64,000 bases of DNA from an uncultured Microcaldota archaeon (GCA_903884505.1 CAISET010000029.1:1-64000); one strand, 5' to 3'. Shown: positions 8,394 to 16,177, counted from the stretch's first letter. Notes: a model not told the origin generated them from the sequence alone. Program-made: numbers and translations.

Positions 8394-9665
8394 TCAGGCA
8401 GGAGTTCCTTCTGCACCAATGCCATGGCCGCCATCGCTGGGATTGCCCCGTTCGGAATTATTGGCACCGTTGGTGAGGAAGGCTTCCATCTCTGTTATCA
8501 TCCCGCCGAGCCTTGCCGCCGCGTTCTGCGACATCGCAATGGCCGCCCTTGCCTTCTCCGCGCTGCGCTCGAGCTCGTCAAACTTCGACATCGCGTCGAG
8601 CAGCTTGCCCATCGCGTTCGCCTCTATCCCTTCCTTCTGCAGCGCATCTCTCTGCTCCCTCAGCGCCTGCACCGGCTTTTCGGCATTGTCCAGGTCTTCC
8701 TGCGTCACCGGTGTGGGCTGGAAGCCGTGGTTGTACTGCCTGCCTACTGACAGCGCGTGGTTTTTCGCCTCCAGGTGCTTCTCGTGCTTCTCCTTGTTCT
8801 CCTCGAGCTGATGGAGTTCGCCCATCTTAACCCCCAGTTCGCGCAACAGCGCGGTCAGGGCGTCCTGCTTCTTGACCTCTGCATTAAGTGCCTCGATTTT
8901 TTGTTCGGACTCTGCGCGCCTCGCCGGATAATCGCCCAACATCTTCTTCGAAGCTTCCGCCCTGGAGTAATTGGCGGAAAGCTCGTTGCACATCCTCAGG
9001 TACTGGTCGACGAAGACAAGCTTAAAGCTGCACCGAACGAGGGCTGAGACGCATTGCATCCCCTGCACCGCAAATTTCCGCACGCCTTTGCAGTGCTCGA
9101 TCAGCCAGCAGAGGTCCGTGTAGGTGTGTTGCAATTCCGCATCGGCCAGCGTGCGCTTGTCGACGTAGCCCATGTTCAGCGGCGACTCATATTCGGAGTG
9201 GCCTGCTTTTGAAGTGAGCGACAGTACTTCGATGAAGGCCGCCTCCCCCTTGCTTTCAGCGGAAGCCGGGAGAGTCTTGTACGTGAATGCCAGCTTGATG
9301 GGCTCGCCCTTGTCCACCCGCCCCTTGTCCTCATGCAGCTTCCTGAAGCTTTCCAGAAACGCGATGTAATTCTCGGTTATCTCGCGCAGGAAATACTCTA
9401 TGCGCGCTTCGGCGGACTTCGGCTGCTTGTCGCGAGGGCCGCTCATCCGCCATGAGCTCGTGAGGTACTTATCCGTATCCTGCAGCTGCTTCGTCAGGGC
9501 CTCGAATTCGCAGTCCAGGTTTTTGCGCGCTGCTTCAAGGCCGCCAATCCTGTCGTCCAAGGTCTTCCCGATGATGAGGGCCTTGAGCTCATTGCGCGAC
9601 CGCTCGTCGAGCTTTGAAAAATCAGCAACCTTCCTAGCGGGTTCAGTCTTATGTTTCTGTGACAT
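8394..9665 (-). CDS. Coiled-coil protein of unknown function
   Basis: The 423-residue protein is almost entirely helical. Heptad-like coiled coils occur at about residues 25-70 and 235-320, and again at 325-400, and the C-terminal tail is Gly/Asn-rich and probably disordered. No catalytic motif, signal peptide or membrane segment is seen. ATG at 9665 was preferred over an in-frame TTG at 9686 because a TATA-like ATTATTAAC lies about 25 bp upstream of the ATG. It sits between two minus-strand genes but probably has its own promoter. Confidence 0.65.
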   Translation of the reverse strand: MSQKHKTEPARKVADFSKLDERSRNELKALIIGKTLDDRIGGLEAARKNLDCEFEALTKQLQDTDKYLTSSWRMSGPRDKQPKSAEARIEYFLREITENYIAFLESFRKLHEDKGRVDKGEPIKLAFTYKTLPASAESKGEAAFIEVLSLTSKAGHSEYESPLNMGYVDKRTLADAELQHTYTDLCWLIEHCKGVRKFAVQGMQCVSALVRCSFKLVFVDQYLRMCNELSANYSRAEASKKMLGDYPARRAESEQKIEALNAEVKKQDALTALLRELGVKMGELHQLEENKEKHEKHLEAKNHALSVGRQYNHGFQPTPVTQEDLDNAEKPVQALREQRDALQKEGIEANAMGKLLDAMSKFDELERSAEKARAAIAMSQNAAARLGGMITEMEAFLTNGANNSERGNPSDGGHGIGAEGTPA

Positions 9666-9698
9666 GGCAAGTTTGCCGAGGTTCAAGTTAATAATTGC

Positions 9699-10439
9699 TT
9701 ACTTTTTCCTGGCTTCGAAATATGCGGTCGGGTTCACAACATACATGTAGACCGTGACTATCCCGCCCAAATATCTCCCGAAGATGAAGCCCGCGACTCC
9801 GAGCGCCTCCATGGTGCCCTCGAGGAAGAAGGAGAGCGCGAGGAAGATGAAGGATGCCATAGTGAGCCAGAAGACCAGGCTGAAGTTCTGCTTCGACATC
9901 CTGAAGCCTGCCTTGAGGGACTCGGCGATTCCGATTTTCTCGAGTATCAGCGCGGTCGGGACGAAGTAGAGCGCGATTCCGCCGATGAATATTATCGCGG
10001 CGATTCCGAGAATCCCCAGGAGCAGCGCCGGCAGGAACGCATAGACGTATCCGAAGGCGATGAGCATGGTGAATGGGGTGGAAACGGCAGTCATCGCAAT
10101 CAGCAGGATGAGGAACAGGCCGAAGAGCTTCAGGAACTTGCCGAGCACGTGGTCGAGGGCTGCGCGGAAGTCAAGGCGCTTCTTTTTTCTCTGCTGCTCG
10201 ACGAGGACCGGGTACATGCTGTCTATCAGGAGCCAGACCGGCGAGATGAGGAATATCAGCGCCGTAGCGGACAGGGTCCCCCAGGAAACCCTTGCTGCCG
10301 CAAGGTCGAACCTCGCCTGCTGCAGGAGGTAGAGGTAGGGGAGAATCCAGATTGTGACGGAAATCATCTTCGGGATGAAGAGGACAGGGTTGCGGAAGAG
10401 CTCGGTGAACGCGCCCTTGAGGATTGAGATGAAACCCAT
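9699..10439 (-). CDS. Polytopic membrane protein, unassigned
   Basis: The 246-residue protein has five or six hydrophobic segments (roughly residues 20-38, 50-70, 105-135, 140-165, 195-215, 220-240) and basic loops such as EQQRKKKR near residue 85. It resembles archaeal DUF4013-like membrane proteins in hydrophobic pattern, but that is a weak call. The start at 10439 (MGFIS) was chosen because longer reading would run through tRNA-Thr. Its ribosome-binding site, AAAGGTG, is formed at the very end of repeat copy 3. Confidence 0.7.
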   Translation of the reverse strand: MGFISILKGAFTELFRNPVLFIPKMISVTIWILPYLYLLQQARFDLAAARVSWGTLSATALIFLISPVWLLIDSMYPVLVEQQRKKKRLDFRAALDHVLGKFLKLFGLFLILLIAMTAVSTPFTMLIAFGYVYAFLPALLLGILGIAAIIFIGGIALYFVPTALILEKIGIAESLKAGFRMSKQNFSLVFWLTMASFIFLALSFFLEGTMEALGVAGFIFGRYLGGIVTVYMYVVNPTAYFEARKK

Positions 10440-10446
10440 TCTGACA

Positions 10447-10540
10447 CCTTTTCCGTTAACGCTTTTAGGATATGCGCCGGCGAGCGGAGCGAGAGCGAGC
10501 GGGTGAACCTCGCGAGCGACGGCGCAACCGAAAAGGGTTA
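10447..10540 (-). repeat. tRNA-linked palindromic repeat, copy 3
   Basis: It begins directly after tRNA-Thr (minus strand TTAACCCTTTTCGG) and ends with CCTAAAAGCGTTAACGGAAAAG. The interior is an inverted repeat TTGCGCC...GGCGCATAT with GCTCGC/GCGAGC hairpins; the AATTCGCC module of copies 1, 2 and 4 is missing. It fills the whole space between the tRNA and the start of the membrane-protein gene. Confidence 0.8.
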
Positions 10541-10612
10541 AGCCTCTGGAGGGGATTGAACCCTCGGCCTCGTGCTTACCATGCACGCGCTCTACCACTG
10601 AGCTACAGAGGC
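10541..10612 (-). tRNA. tRNA-Thr (anticodon GGT)
   Basis: This is a 72-nt cloverleaf without an intron. The acceptor is GCCTCTG/CAGAGGC, the D arm is GCTC-AGTGGTA-GAGC, the anticodon arm is CGTGC-ATGGTAA-GCACG, and the T arm is GAGGG-TTCAATC-CCCTC. The discriminator is T. Repeat copy 3 starts at its 3' end, and a 19-nt copy of its 5' end lies at 10787-10805. Confidence 0.96.
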
Positions 10613-10664
10613 GTCGGATGGATATTTCCGAACGCAGCTTTTTCTTTTCTTGCCTTGCCCATGG

Positions 10665-10786
10665 CTTTCCGTGAACGCTTTACGATATGGCAGCGAGCGA
10701 GCCCGACTGGATGCGAGCGAGCGTTGGCAACTGCGGTTGCCAACATTTCGCCGGAGGCGAATTTGTTGCCATCGGAAAGGGTTCAA
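10665..10786 (-). repeat. tRNA-linked palindromic repeat, copy 4
   Basis: On the minus strand it runs from TTGAACCCTTTCCG to CGTAAAGCGTTCACGGAAAG. Its interior is an inverted repeat ATGGC...GCCAT with the AATTCGCC/GGCGAAAT hairpin and a GTTGGCAAC hairpin. It follows the truncated tRNA-Thr directly and lies upstream of the intact tRNA-Thr. Confidence 0.8.
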
Positions 10787-10805
10787 ACCACTGAGCTACA
10801 GAGGC
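10787..10805 (-). pseudogene. Truncated tRNA-Thr, first 19 nt only
   Basis: GCCTCTGTAGCTCAGTGGT is identical to the first 19 bases of the intact tRNA-Thr at 10541-10612 and stops in the D-loop, where repeat copy 4 begins. No 3' part is found nearby. It lies 11 bp after the purA stop. It could be the left-over of a tandem duplication or of an insertion; a role as a split-tRNA half is possible but unsupported. Confidence 0.8.
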
Positions 10806-10816
10806 ATAAACCGGCG

Positions 10817-12124
10817 TTATTTCGCGAAAACGTCTTTTATTACTATGGTGTCTTCCCTTCCGGGGCCGACGCTGACGATGTAAATCGGGACCCCGAGGTA
10901 TTCGCTCACCCTCTTCATGTAGTTCTTCGGCTCGTCGGGGACGGCGAAGTAGCCCCTTACGCAGATTCTGCGCCACTCCGCTGGCTTGAGGTCCTTCCAG
11001 CCCGGCATCTCCTCGTAGATTGGCTTGCAGCGCGCAAGCTCTTCCGCGGAAACGGGCATGCGCGTCGTCTTTTTGCCGTCGAGCTCGTAGGCCACGCAGA
11101 ATTTTACCGGAGAGACTCCTGCGAATGTGTCTATGCGCGTGAACGCCAGGCCCGTGAATCCGTTCGTCTCGTGCGCGTATTTCAGCGCGACAACATCGAG
11201 CCAACCAATCCGCCTCGGCCTTCCGGTCGTAGTCCCGTATTCGCCGCCCTTGTCGCGGATTTTCTGCGCCGTCCCATCCATGAGTTCCGTCGGGAGCGGG
11301 CCGCTGCCAACGCGCGAGACGTAGGCCTTGACTATGCCTATTACCTCGTTGAGCTTGTTCGGCGCGAGGCCGGAGCCGGTTGATGCGCCGCCCGAAGTCG
11401 GGTTTGAGGATGTGCCGTATGGGTAGAGGCCCTGGTCGATTCCGAGAAGCGCCCCCTGCGCGCCCTCGAGCAGGACGTTCTTCTTCGCATTCACTGCATC
11501 ATTCACCGCCGCGCATCCGTCAGCGACGTATTTGGCAAGCTCGTCCGCGTAGCCGGAGTAGGCCTCGAAAACGTCATCTTCGCCCTGTGCGAACTTCTGG
11601 CCGTAAACCTGCTCGATTGTCTTTGTTTTTATTTCATGCATGGTGTGGATTTTTTCTTCCAGAATCTTCTTGTCGAGCATATCGGCAAACCTTATGCCGA
11701 ACCTTGCAGCCTTGTCGGAGTAGCAGGGGCCGATGCCTTTCTTCGTGGTTCCTGCTGCGCGGCTGCCCTTTTTCGACTCCTCCATGCCATCGAGTGCGAT
11801 GTGGTATGGAAGGACTACGTGCGCACGCGAATCGATTATGAGGTTTGGCGCATAGCCGTCATTCGAAATGATGCCTATTTCTTCGAGCAGGGTTTTCGGG
11901 TTTACGACGCAGCCGCAGCCTATTATCACTTTTTTCCCGGGGTAGAATGCGCCGCTCGGCATCTGGTGCAGCTTGTAGGTCTTGTCCTGGAACTTCACCG
12001 TGTGGCCCGCGTTATCTCCGCCGTTGAACCTCACGGTGACGTCCGCCTTCTCCGCAAGCAAATCGACTATCTTCCCCTTGCCCTCGTCGCCCCACTGCGC
12101 TCCGACGACTGCTGCTACGACCAT
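10817..12124 (-). CDS. purA: Adenylosuccinate synthetase
   Basis: The enzyme joins IMP and aspartate using GTP to make adenylosuccinate, the first committed step to AMP, in the cytoplasm. The 435-residue protein has the GTP-binding loop GDEGKGK at residues 12-18 after VVGAQW, the HTVKF and GCGCVVNP segments, and TTGRPRRIGWLD near residue 300. Several thermophilic archaea have a shorter form of about 340 residues; this is the full-length type common in bacteria and eukaryotes. The start ATG at 12124 follows a TATA-like CAATATTATT about 24 bp upstream. A divergent acetyltransferase gene begins 73 bp away. Confidence 0.95.
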   Translation of the reverse strand: MVVAAVVGAQWGDEGKGKIVDLLAEKADVTVRFNGGDNAGHTVKFQDKTYKLHQMPSGAFYPGKKVIIGCGCVVNPKTLLEEIGIISNDGYAPNLIIDSRAHVVLPYHIALDGMEESKKGSRAAGTTKKGIGPCYSDKAARFGIRFADMLDKKILEEKIHTMHEIKTKTIEQVYGQKFAQGEDDVFEAYSGYADELAKYVADGCAAVNDAVNAKKNVLLEGAQGALLGIDQGLYPYGTSSNPTSGGASTGSGLAPNKLNEVIGIVKAYVSRVGSGPLPTELMDGTAQKIRDKGGEYGTTTGRPRRIGWLDVVALKYAHETNGFTGLAFTRIDTFAGVSPVKFCVAYELDGKKTTRMPVSAEELARCKPIYEEMPGWKDLKPAEWRRICVRGYFAVPDEPKNYMKRVSEYLGVPIYIVSVGPGREDTIVIKDVFAK

Positions 12125-12197
12125 AAGACCACGTGCAATAATATTGTAATGGTTATGTTATAATCATAACGAGTATTATAGCTGTTCCGGTGGCTTT

Positions 12198-12656
12198 ATG
12201 GAAATGCGGAATGCGGGGAAGGGGGATTTTGATTTCATCCTCTTCGGGAGGACGGAGATTGCACGTGAGGAAGGGTTCAGGATTCCAAGCATTGCCAAGG
12301 AGAAGAAAAGGGTGAGAGGCGCGATTGCCGGGAAGCGGGTGCGCGTTGCGGTTGGGAATGGGAAGGCAGTCGGATTCATCTGGTTCGTTGAGGGCAAGGA
12401 AACGCCATTTGGGCTGGACTACGGAGACTTCGGCCTGAAGTACCTCTGGGTCGATTACGTCTTTGTGGAAAAAGGCTGGAGAGGAAAAGGGGTCGGGAAG
12501 GCGCTTTATGCGGACCTTGCGGCAATCGCGAGGAAGCGGGGCGCAAGCAGGCTGATGGGCGACGTGTTCACTGTCAACTGGAAGTCCATCGCGTTCCACG
12601 AAAAGCTCGGCTTTGAGCCGCTTCTCCGCATCTATTGGAAGAAAGTGCGCAAATAG
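12198..12656 (+). CDS. GNAT-family N-acetyltransferase
   Basis: The 152-residue protein shows the acetyl-CoA-binding motif A, GWRGKGVGKALY (residues about 95-106), preceded by the LWVDYVFV strand and followed by NWKSIAFHEKLGFE, the typical motif B. The substrate cannot be told from sequence. A TATA-like GTATTATAG lies about 24 bp before the ATG. The next gene starts at or before the stop, suggesting an operon of two. Confidence 0.85.
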   Translation: MEMRNAGKGDFDFILFGRTEIAREEGFRIPSIAKEKKRVRGAIAGKRVRVAVGNGKAVGFIWFVEGKETPFGLDYGDFGLKYLWVDYVFVEKGWRGKGVGKALYADLAAIARKRGASRLMGDVFTVNWKSIAFHEKLGFEPLLRIYWKKVRK

Positions 12657-12685
12657 TTTTAGAATGGTTGCACCAAATCCTACCT

Positions 12686-13252
12686 ATGATATATTTTCCG
12701 GAGAACTTGAGGAAACTGAAGCGCGGGCCGCAGGTGATGCTGCCCAAGGACATCGGGATGGTGCTGGCCTTCACGGGTGTGGGGAAGAAGAGCACCTGCA
12801 TTGACGCCGGGGCCGGAAGCGGGTGGCTTGCCGTCGCGCTGGGGAACGTGGCGAAGAAAGTCGTGAGCTACGAAAGGAGGGAGGATTTTGCCCTCCTCGC
12901 TGAAGAGAACGTGAAGAGGGCAGGGCTTGCGCGCTACGTGAAGATTAAGAGGAAAGATATTTTCGAGGGGATTGAGGAGGAGGAAGTTGATTTGGTCACG
13001 CTCGACATGGCGGATTCGGAGAAGGTTGTTCCGCACGCCCGCAAGGCGCTTAAGGAGGGCGGTTATGTCGTTGGCTACCTTCCGCACGCTGAGCAGGTGC
13101 AGAGGTTTGTCAAGGCGCTGAACGAGGAGAAGTTCCGCGACGTGTTCTGCATCGAGTGCATTGTCCGTGAGATGCTTGCCCGGGAGGCGGGGTTCAGGCC
13201 GGATAACATGGGCCTGATGCACACCGCGTACCTGGTGTTTGCGAAGAAGTGA
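12686..13252 (+). CDS. TrmI-like SAM-dependent methyltransferase
   Basis: The 188-residue protein has the RGPQV-LPKDIG signature seen before the catalytic domain of tRNA (adenine-58-N1)-methyltransferases, then the SAM-binding loop DAGAGSGWLAVAL and LDMADSEKVVPHA. It is shorter than classical TrmI (about 250 residues) because the N-terminal barrel is nearly absent. ATG at 12686 (MIYFPENL) is preferred; an in-frame TTG at 12635 would overlap the acetyltransferase. The RNA substrate is inferred. Confidence 0.8.
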   Translation: MIYFPENLRKLKRGPQVMLPKDIGMVLAFTGVGKKSTCIDAGAGSGWLAVALGNVAKKVVSYERREDFALLAEENVKRAGLARYVKIKRKDIFEGIEEEEVDLVTLDMADSEKVVPHARKALKEGGYVVGYLPHAEQVQRFVKALNEEKFRDVFCIECIVREMLAREAGFRPDNMGLMHTAYLVFAKK

Positions 13253-13270
13253 GTTGGGGAAAAATAGCGC

Positions 13271-13999
13271 TCATCGCCTGCTTTTCTTCCCGGGTTTGAG
13301 CGACTCGTCTCCGTCCGTGAATTCGATATCTAGATGCGTGCCGTTGCAGAACGGCTTGTTTCTGGACCTTCCGCAGCGGCAGAGGGTGACGCGGTTCCGA
13401 ATCTCGTAGGTTTTGCCGTCCGAAGAGACGATTGGGACTCCGCCCTTCACCCAGATGGGCCCGCTGGCTTTCTCTTCGGGGTCCTCAACCAGGCTTATTG
13501 AAGGCTTGAGCTTTTTCTCAATCGGCTTTTCCGTCTTCCTGTCCCACTCCACCAGCCGTCCTGAAGGGCAGTTGCACGCCTCTTCGATGGCCAGCTTCCT
13601 CGCCTTCGGGTCGCCGGAATCCACGGTAAGCTGCCAAACGCCGCTTGCCTTCTCGCAAAAGCGGGCGAGGGCGCACAGGTTGGGTACGTCGGTCAAAACA
13701 AGGGTGGGGCCGGCTATCTTCTTCGCCTGCTGCCAGTATTTCTTCCTGCTGGCGGTCTCCGTGCCGTCAAAGCCTGTCTTCGCGTGAGTTCCGTCGCAAT
13801 AAGGCGCGTTTCCCGATTTGCCGCAGCGGCAGAGGGAATAGTTTTCCCTAAGCGGGTAGCGCTTCCCCTTGTCCCATTTGACTGGGATGCTCTCGCTGTC
13901 GCATACTATAATCTCCGCTGCCAGCGGCAAGCTGCCGGAAACGAGATAGGGGCCGTTCTTTTCGATTACGATTTTGCAATTTCCCTTGTTCTTGGCCAT
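13271..13999 (-). CDS. CDGSH iron-sulfur protein with two cluster sites
   Basis: The 242-residue protein carries two CDGSH-type 2Fe-2S motifs: CRCGKSGNAPYCDGTH near residues 57-72 and CRCGRSRNKPFCNGTH near 207-222. A middle segment (about 95-150) with NLCALARFC and EACNCPSGRLV resembles a divergent 4Fe-4S domain often found with CDGSH repeats. The role is probably electron transfer or redox sensing in the cytoplasm. It starts 18 bp after the 3' end of tRNA-Leu on the same strand, and its 3' end converges with the methyltransferase gene. Confidence 0.9.
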   Translation of the reverse strand: MAKNKGNCKIVIEKNGPYLVSGSLPLAAEIIVCDSESIPVKWDKGKRYPLRENYSLCRCGKSGNAPYCDGTHAKTGFDGTETASRKKYWQQAKKIAGPTLVLTDVPNLCALARFCEKASGVWQLTVDSGDPKARKLAIEEACNCPSGRLVEWDRKTEKPIEKKLKPSISLVEDPEEKASGPIWVKGGVPIVSSDGKTYEIRNRVTLCRCGRSRNKPFCNGTHLDIEFTDGDESLKPGKKSRR

Positions 14000-14031
14000 G
14001 CGGACACCTCCGGGGTATGCGGGGGGCAGGA

Positions 14032-14073
14032 TTTTCGGCGGAGCCGGAAGCGATTTGCGCCAGCGGATTCGCG
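14032..14073 (-). other. 42-nt tRNA-Leu intron at position 59/60
   Basis: This has the same position and architecture as the tRNA-Ala intron. The outer helix is GCAGG/CCTGC, the centre TTCA/CGAA with one mismatch, the bulges AAC and AAT, and the inner helix GCG/CGC. Splicing after the second base of each bulge yields T-loop TTCAAAT. Confidence 0.85.
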
Positions 14074-14104
14074 TTTGAACCTGCGTAGTCCTAAGACACG
14101 GGAT

Positions 14105-14182
14105 TTCTCAGGGCCCTTTCTTTTCCGCTGGCACTTTTACGCTCTGCAAGGAGCGTAGCGACGCAGCATCGGAAAAGGGCCA
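14105..14182 (-). other. 78-nt tRNA-Leu intron at canonical position 37/38
   Basis: The bulge-helix-bulge has outer helix CGGGA/TCCCG, centre CTTA/TGAG (one G-U), bulges AGT and AAA, and inner helix GGCCCTTT/AAAGGGCC with one extra C. Position 37/38, just after the anticodon, is the commonest archaeal intron site. The interior resembles the tRNA-linked repeats. Confidence 0.9.
14120..14179 (-). repeat. Repeat-like core inside the tRNA-Leu intron
   Basis: On the minus strand it starts CCCTTTTCCGATGC and ends GCGTAAAAGTGCCAGCGGAAAAG. The ends match the tRNA-linked repeat boundaries (CCCTTTTCSG and TAAAAGCGTTAACGGAAAAG) with two or three changes. An ACGCTC...GAGCGT hairpin fills the centre. The shared origin is an inference from boundary similarity. 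Confidence 0.6.
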
Positions 14183-14246
14183 CTTAAGTCCCGCCCGTTT
14201 TCCAGGCTCCGGAACCCCCGCACATGCAGACTATGTGCGTCTCTAC

Positions 14247-14259
14247 ATTTAAATAATTC
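14247..14259. promoter_or_regulatory. Shared TATA box for tRNA-Leu and the membrane protein
   Basis: TACATTTAAATAA is nearly symmetrical. Its centre lies about 31 bp from the tRNA-Leu 5' end on one side and 29 bp from the ATG at 14281 on the other, so it could serve both directions; the coding side would be leaderless. Confidence 0.55.
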
Positions 14260-14280
14260 GAGCGTGCAATAATACCCTTC

Positions 14281-14982
14281 ATGGATCTGCTGCCCTGTTT
14301 CGGAATAGCAGCATTTGCTGCGCTAACTGTCATTTCTTGGGTCGTTTGCGCCGGTATGATTTGGTTAGTAGTGACCGTGGGGCGGTGGAATCAGGGACTG
14401 GTTGAGACTCCGCTGGAGAAGTTCGCCCACGAGAATGAACTCCACTTTTCTCCAGGATCGCCGCTCTGGCCTTATCTGGGATTGCCGTTCGTTGGCATGC
14501 CTTCCATTTCGGGCAATTACCGAGGGCGCAAGTTGGAGATGGGCTATCAGTGGTCGACTAAAGAAATACCGAGCTGGAAGAGTTTTGCCAAAGCGTTCTA
14601 TTGCCGCATGAGTGTCAGGTCTGATATCGCAATGGAGATAAGTTATCATGGACTGATAAAAAGGAAGGCGGCGCCGGAGATAAAACTTGGCGTTCCTGAG
14701 TTCGACCGGATATATGTCGTGAGGGCGAAAGATGAAAAGAGGGCGAGGCGCATCCTCTCGCCGCCAATTAGGCGCAAGATAGAGCCCCTCATGTCACTTT
14801 CACCTCTTCCGACCTTGCGCCTTGGGAATGGAGAGATATCCTATGACACGATGCCAACTTCGCAGATAGTGCCGGCCTCGCACGAATTGAAGATGAGATT
14901 ATTTTTGGAATTCGAGCCAGAGGAGCTGCAACTCATCGCTGAAACGCTTGATGCTGTTGCGAAGGAAATTGAAAAGAAGTAG
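14281..14982 (+). CDS. Membrane-anchored protein of unknown function
   Basis: The 233-residue protein has one or two N-terminal hydrophobic segments (residues 8-35) and then a soluble domain of mixed strands and helices facing the cytoplasm or outside. No family is recognised. The gene occupies almost all of a 772-bp segment bounded by 24-bp direct repeats of the tRNA-Leu 5' end (14200-14223 and 14996-15019), so it may be the cargo of an inserted cassette. Its orientation is opposite to the tRNA. Confidence 0.65.
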   Translation: MDLLPCFGIAAFAALTVISWVVCAGMIWLVVTVGRWNQGLVETPLEKFAHENELHFSPGSPLWPYLGLPFVGMPSISGNYRGRKLEMGYQWSTKEIPSWKSFAKAFYCRMSVRSDIAMEISYHGLIKRKAAPEIKLGVPEFDRIYVVRAKDEKRARRILSPPIRRKIEPLMSLSPLPTLRLGNGEISYDTMPTSQIVPASHELKMRLFLEFEPEELQLIAETLDAVAKEIEKK

Positions 14983-14995
14983 TTAGCGTTCTCTG

Positions 14996-15017
14996 TTCCA
15001 GGCTCCGGAACCCCCGC
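14996..15017 (-). pseudogene. Truncated tRNA-Leu, first 22 nt only
   Basis: This segment is identical to the first 22 bases of the intact tRNA-Leu (14200-14221), ending in the D-loop; two flanking bases also match. A TATA-like run AATAAAAAG (15042-15050) sits about 28 bp upstream on the minus strand, so the fragment still has what looks like a tRNA promoter. It may mark the original 5' end of the locus before insertion. Confidence 0.8.
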
Positions 15018-15070
15018 ACGGATTTGGTTGGGAAAGGGCGGAATAAAAAGTCTGCCTAAGTATTGTGTTT

Positions 15071-16177
15071 TCAGGAGGTAGGGGTTTTCTTGCCGCAATG
15101 GCATCCCTGGCAGCCCTGGCAATGGGCGGTCACTCCCAGTGACTTTGCCTCTTCGATGCACTTTTTTGCCTCATCACCCTTTCCCATCCGCGCGAGCACA
15201 TTCGCTTTTTCGACCCAGGCCATCCCGTCGTCGATGTCTGAGCCGATTGCCATGTTGAAGGAAGCGAGGGCTTCTTCGAGCTTGTTCATTCCGGCGAGCA
15301 TAGCCCCTTTGTTAAACCATGCCCAAGCGAAATCTTGCTTGAGTTCTGTTGCTTTGTTGAAGCAGGCGAGGGCTTCGTCCCTTTTGCCCATCTCCCTGCA
15401 CAGGTTTCCCTTGTTGTACCACGCTGTTGCGTTGTTCGGATCAAGTTCGATTGCCTTGTCTAGACATTGGGTGGCTTCGTTGTATCTGCCCAAATTGACA
15501 AGCAGGCCTCCCTTGCCAAGAAGAGTATCAACGGCATTCGGTTTAAGGTTGAGCATTTGCTCGTAGCAGGCAAGGGATTCATTATATCTGTGCAGTTCGT
15601 TGAGCACGCGCAGCTTCATTTCGAGTGCGTCAATGTAATCGGACTTCACCTCAAACGCTTTGCCAAAGAAGGCGATGGATTCGGCAAGCTTGCCTTCAGT
15701 GATGTAGGTGATGCCTTTGTTGTAATACGCTGTGGCACACTCCGGGTCCAGTTCGAGTGCCTTGTCGAAGCAGGAGAACGCTTCACCGTAATTTCGCATT
15801 GCTGCAAGCACGCCGCCTTTGGTGTTCCAGAGGTTTGCATCTTCCGGTTCAATTTTCAGCGCCTTGTTGAGTAGGGAGAGAGCGTCGAAGGCGTTATTGT
15901 TGGTTATCAGTACCACGGCCTCACTGCTCAATGCGTCAACGTAATCGGGCCTTATTTTTAGCGCATGCTCGTAAGCATCAATTGCTTCCGTGTTCCTTCC
16001 AAGATTGAAAAGTGCCTGCCCTTTCCAATAGAGGGCGGGAGCATTGAGCGGACTGTTCTCTGCAATCTTTGCGAATTCTGCGAGCGCATCGTCGTATTTG
16101 CCTGCCTTAAAAAGTTCATGCCCTTTCTTCAACTCAGTTGGTAAGGATTCGGCTACTGGTTTAGTTGTTACTGCCAT
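15071..16177 (-). CDS. Tetratricopeptide-repeat protein with Cys-rich tail
   Basis: The 368-residue protein consists of about ten consecutive 34-residue TPR units from residue 15 to 345 (A-WYNKG, -A-ALKIEP patterns), a scaffold for protein binding. The C terminus (HCQGCQGCHCGKK) has four closely spaced Cys plus His and may bind a metal. No signal peptide is seen. ATG at 16177 lies 26 bp from the TATA-like GATAAATACC, so the mRNA is probably leaderless. The partner is unknown. Confidence 0.85.
   Translation of the reverse strand: MAVTTKPVAESLPTELKKGHELFKAGKYDDALAEFAKIAENSPLNAPALYWKGQALFNLGRNTEAIDAYEHALKIRPDYVDALSSEAVVLITNNNAFDALSLLNKALKIEPEDANLWNTKGGVLAAMRNYGEAFSCFDKALELDPECATAYYNKGITYITEGKLAESIAFFGKAFEVKSDYIDALEMKLRVLNELHRYNESLACYEQMLNLKPNAVDTLLGKGGLLVNLGRYNEATQCLDKAIELDPNNATAWYNKGNLCREMGKRDEALACFNKATELKQDFAWAWFNKGAMLAGMNKLEEALASFNMAIGSDIDDGMAWVEKANVLARMGKGDEAKKCIEEAKSLGVTAHCQGCQGCHCGKKTPTS

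Larger units (their letters stand above)
14018..14221 (-). tRNA. tRNA-Leu (anticodon TAA) with two introns
   Basis: The three exons 14183-14221, 14074-14104 and 14018-14031 make an 84-nt type II tRNA. The acceptor GCGGGGG pairs with CCCCCGC, discriminator A. The anticodon arm is CGGGA-CTTAAGA-TCCCG. The variable arm contains GTC...GAC. The T arm is GCAGG-TTCAAAT-CCTGC. The acceptor and T stems close only after both introns are removed. A TATA box at 14247-14259 lies about 31 bp upstream. A 24-bp copy of its 5' end recurs at 14996. Confidence 0.92.

Noticed and set aside
10787-10805. Split-tRNA half, as in Nanoarchaeum
   Set aside because: The fragment ends in the D-loop, has no partner half with matching complementary tail in view, and a complete tRNA-Thr is next to it. 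Duplication is simpler.
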